Of a stretch of 64,000 nt of DNA, positions 63,210-64,000 are shown piece after piece (the first letter of the stretch is position 1; each line of letters starts with the position of its first letter). The stretch comes from Rhodopirellula baltica SH 1 (lineage in GTDB: Bacteria; Planctomycetota; Planctomycetia; Pirellulales; Pirellulaceae). The stretch is taken from contig NC_005027.1 of assembly GCF_000196115.1 (NCBI RefSeq), positions 5,452,001 to 5,516,000 of the forward strand, given 5' to 3'. Under the pieces are notes generated by a model that was not told the DNA's origin, did no database searches, and worked only from the letters and a program-made list of their open reading frames with translations. Both the position numbers and the translations under genes were made by a program.

Positions 63210-63467
63210 ATGTTAGAACTGGCAATGATGTTGGCCCAAGAAATCGCTTCCTACGACTTCGGCCGCATGGGTCTGGGGATCGGAATCGGATTGATCATTA
63301 TCGGTGCCGCTTTGGGCATTGGTCGCATCGGTGGCAGTGCTGTCGACGCGATGTCACGTCAGCCTGAAGCTGGCGGACGCATCCAAACGGCGATGATCAT
63401 CGCGGCTGCACTGATCGAAGGTGCAACCGTCATCGCATTGGTGTTCATTCTGTTGTGCCGCGGCTAG
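63210..63467 (+). CDS. atpE: ATP synthase F0 subunit c
   Basis: An 85-residue two-helix proteolipid. Helix 1: MGLGIGIGLIIIGAALGIGRIGGS; the polar loop is AMSRQPEAGG; helix 2: MIIAAALIEGATVIALVFILLC with the ion-carrying Glu in LIEGA. The residues after Glu (GAT) do not match the Na+ type signature, so a proton pump is likely. ATG 63210 is chosen: it gives the normal length and is preceded by ACGGAGC; a frame to 63135 is rejected. It lies 282 bp after atpB, a wider gap than usual, with no gene in between. Confidence 0.95.
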   Translation: MLELAMMLAQEIASYDFGRMGLGIGIGLIIIGAALGIGRIGGSAVDAMSRQPEAGGRIQTAMIIAAALIEGATVIALVFILLCRG

Positions 63468-63477
63468 GTCGAATTTG

Positions 63478-64000
63478 ATGAAACGCTTGCTTGCAATTAG
63501 CTCGCTCACTTTGCTGGCCTCACTGGTGTTGTTGGTGGTTTCACCTGCACGCTCGTTGGCAGCACAAGATGAAGTGACCGTGGTGGACGCTCTTGCGGAC
63601 GCGGCGGACAGCGAAGATGGCGATCACGACCATGATCACGAAGGTGATGACCATGGGCACGATGAAGCCGCCGGAGACGAACATGGTCACGGCGACGGCG
63701 ATCATGCAGCGACTCCTCTGTTGTCGTTCGACGGTGGGTCGGCCATTTGGAACCTGATCATCTTCCTGTGCGTCTTGGCGATTCTGTCCAAATTCGTTTG
63801 GCCAGCCGTCCTGGGCGGTTTGCAGGCTCGCGAAGAAAAGATTCGCGAAGATTTGGAATCGGCTGAAAAGGCCAGTGCCGAAGCAAAGCAAATGCTGAGC
63901 GATTACCAGTTGAAATTGGACGAGGCGGCCAGCCAAGTTCAAACGATGCTGGCGGATGCTCGTCGTGACGCCGAAGCGAACGGTCAGAAGATTGTCGATG
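63478..64000 (+). CDS. atpF: ATP synthase F0 subunit b, cut by the window end
   Basis: Partial gene; 174 codons are visible and the frame is open at 64000. It starts 10 bp after atpE with MKRLLAISSLTLLASLVLLV. That segment ends ARSLAAQDE, which looks like a cleavable signal peptide. A stretch rich in His, Asp and Glu follows (about residues 47-80: DGDHDHDHEGDDHGHDEA...). The usual b-subunit part begins near residue 85: WNLIIFLCVLAILSKFVWPAV (membrane span), then the coiled-coil start REEKIREDLESAEKASAEAKQ. Standard b subunits begin near the membrane span, so the ~80-residue leader is an addition. The downstream part is outside the window. Confidence 0.88.
   Translation, partial: MKRLLAISSLTLLASLVLLVVSPARSLAAQDEVTVVDALADAADSEDGDHDHDHEGDDHGHDEAAGDEHGHGDGDHAATPLLSFDGGSAIWNLIIFLCVLAILSKFVWPAVLGGLQAREEKIREDLESAEKASAEAKQMLSDYQLKLDEAASQVQTMLADARRDAEANGQKIVD

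Overview
This window comes from the chromosome of a planctomycete, most likely a Rhodopirellula-like member of the Pirellulaceae. The assignment rests on gene content: tandem secreted sulfatases, a DUF1080 protein, secreted PQQ-type beta-propellers, Hanks-type kinases paired with ECF sigma factors, LEPR-XLL-type N-termini, dockerin and PEP-CTERM proteins, and many palindromic intergenic repeats with GTAGCGGA...TCCGCTAC ends. I recognise these from family knowledge; no database search was possible.

Layout. 0.1-5.2 kb: dnaN overlapping a DciA-like (DUF721) gene, then hisF, purH and trpC. 5.5-8.4 kb: two overlapping secreted sulfatases. 8.4-11.4 kb (minus): an ECF sigma factor translationally coupled to a membrane Ser/Thr kinase whose outer part resembles a TAXI solute-binding protein. 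11.7-17.2 kb: a PQQ-like propeller, a glucose/sorbosone dehydrogenase-like protein, an FKBP isomerase with a clear intrinsic terminator, a second kinase with a C-terminal membrane anchor, and rplU. 17.2-17.9 kb: a palindromic repeat interrupted by a 317-bp MITE-like element with perfect 15-bp terminal inverted repeats and a 10-bp target duplication. 17.9-24.6 kb: DUF1080 protein, SulP transporter, a HELAH lipoprotein, a secreted esterase and a propeller-like protein. 25-37.8 kb: a cell-surface locus made of a PEP-CTERM protein, a 3178-residue repeat/PKD/CARDB/RTX protein, and a divergent dockerin protein with the same N-terminal motif.

37.8-41.7 kb (minus): a second sigma factor-kinase pair, this time with WD40-like repeats. 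41.8-49 kb: a transglutaminase-esterase-CBM9 fusion, a cysteine synthase-like enzyme, an aldehyde dehydrogenase and a LOG-family protein. 49.2-55.3 kb: larC, a conserved-looking membrane-anchored protein, and pepF overlapping an orphan sugar-type ABC ATPase. 55.3-60.6 kb (minus): a ParE/ParD-like toxin-antitoxin pair, upp and a dihydroorotase (pyrimidine salvage and synthesis), a ThuA-like protein and a DUF4912 protein. 61-64 kb: the start of the ATP synthase operon (atpZ-like, AtpI-like, atpB, atpE, and atpF cut by the window end).

No rRNA, tRNA, CRISPR array, prophage or complete autonomous insertion sequence was seen. The most notable items are the datable MITE insertion, the TAXI-kinase fusion with its sigma factor, the mosaic tandem repeats of the giant surface protein, the three-module transglutaminase fusion, and an ATP synthase b subunit with a signal peptide and a His/Asp-rich segment.
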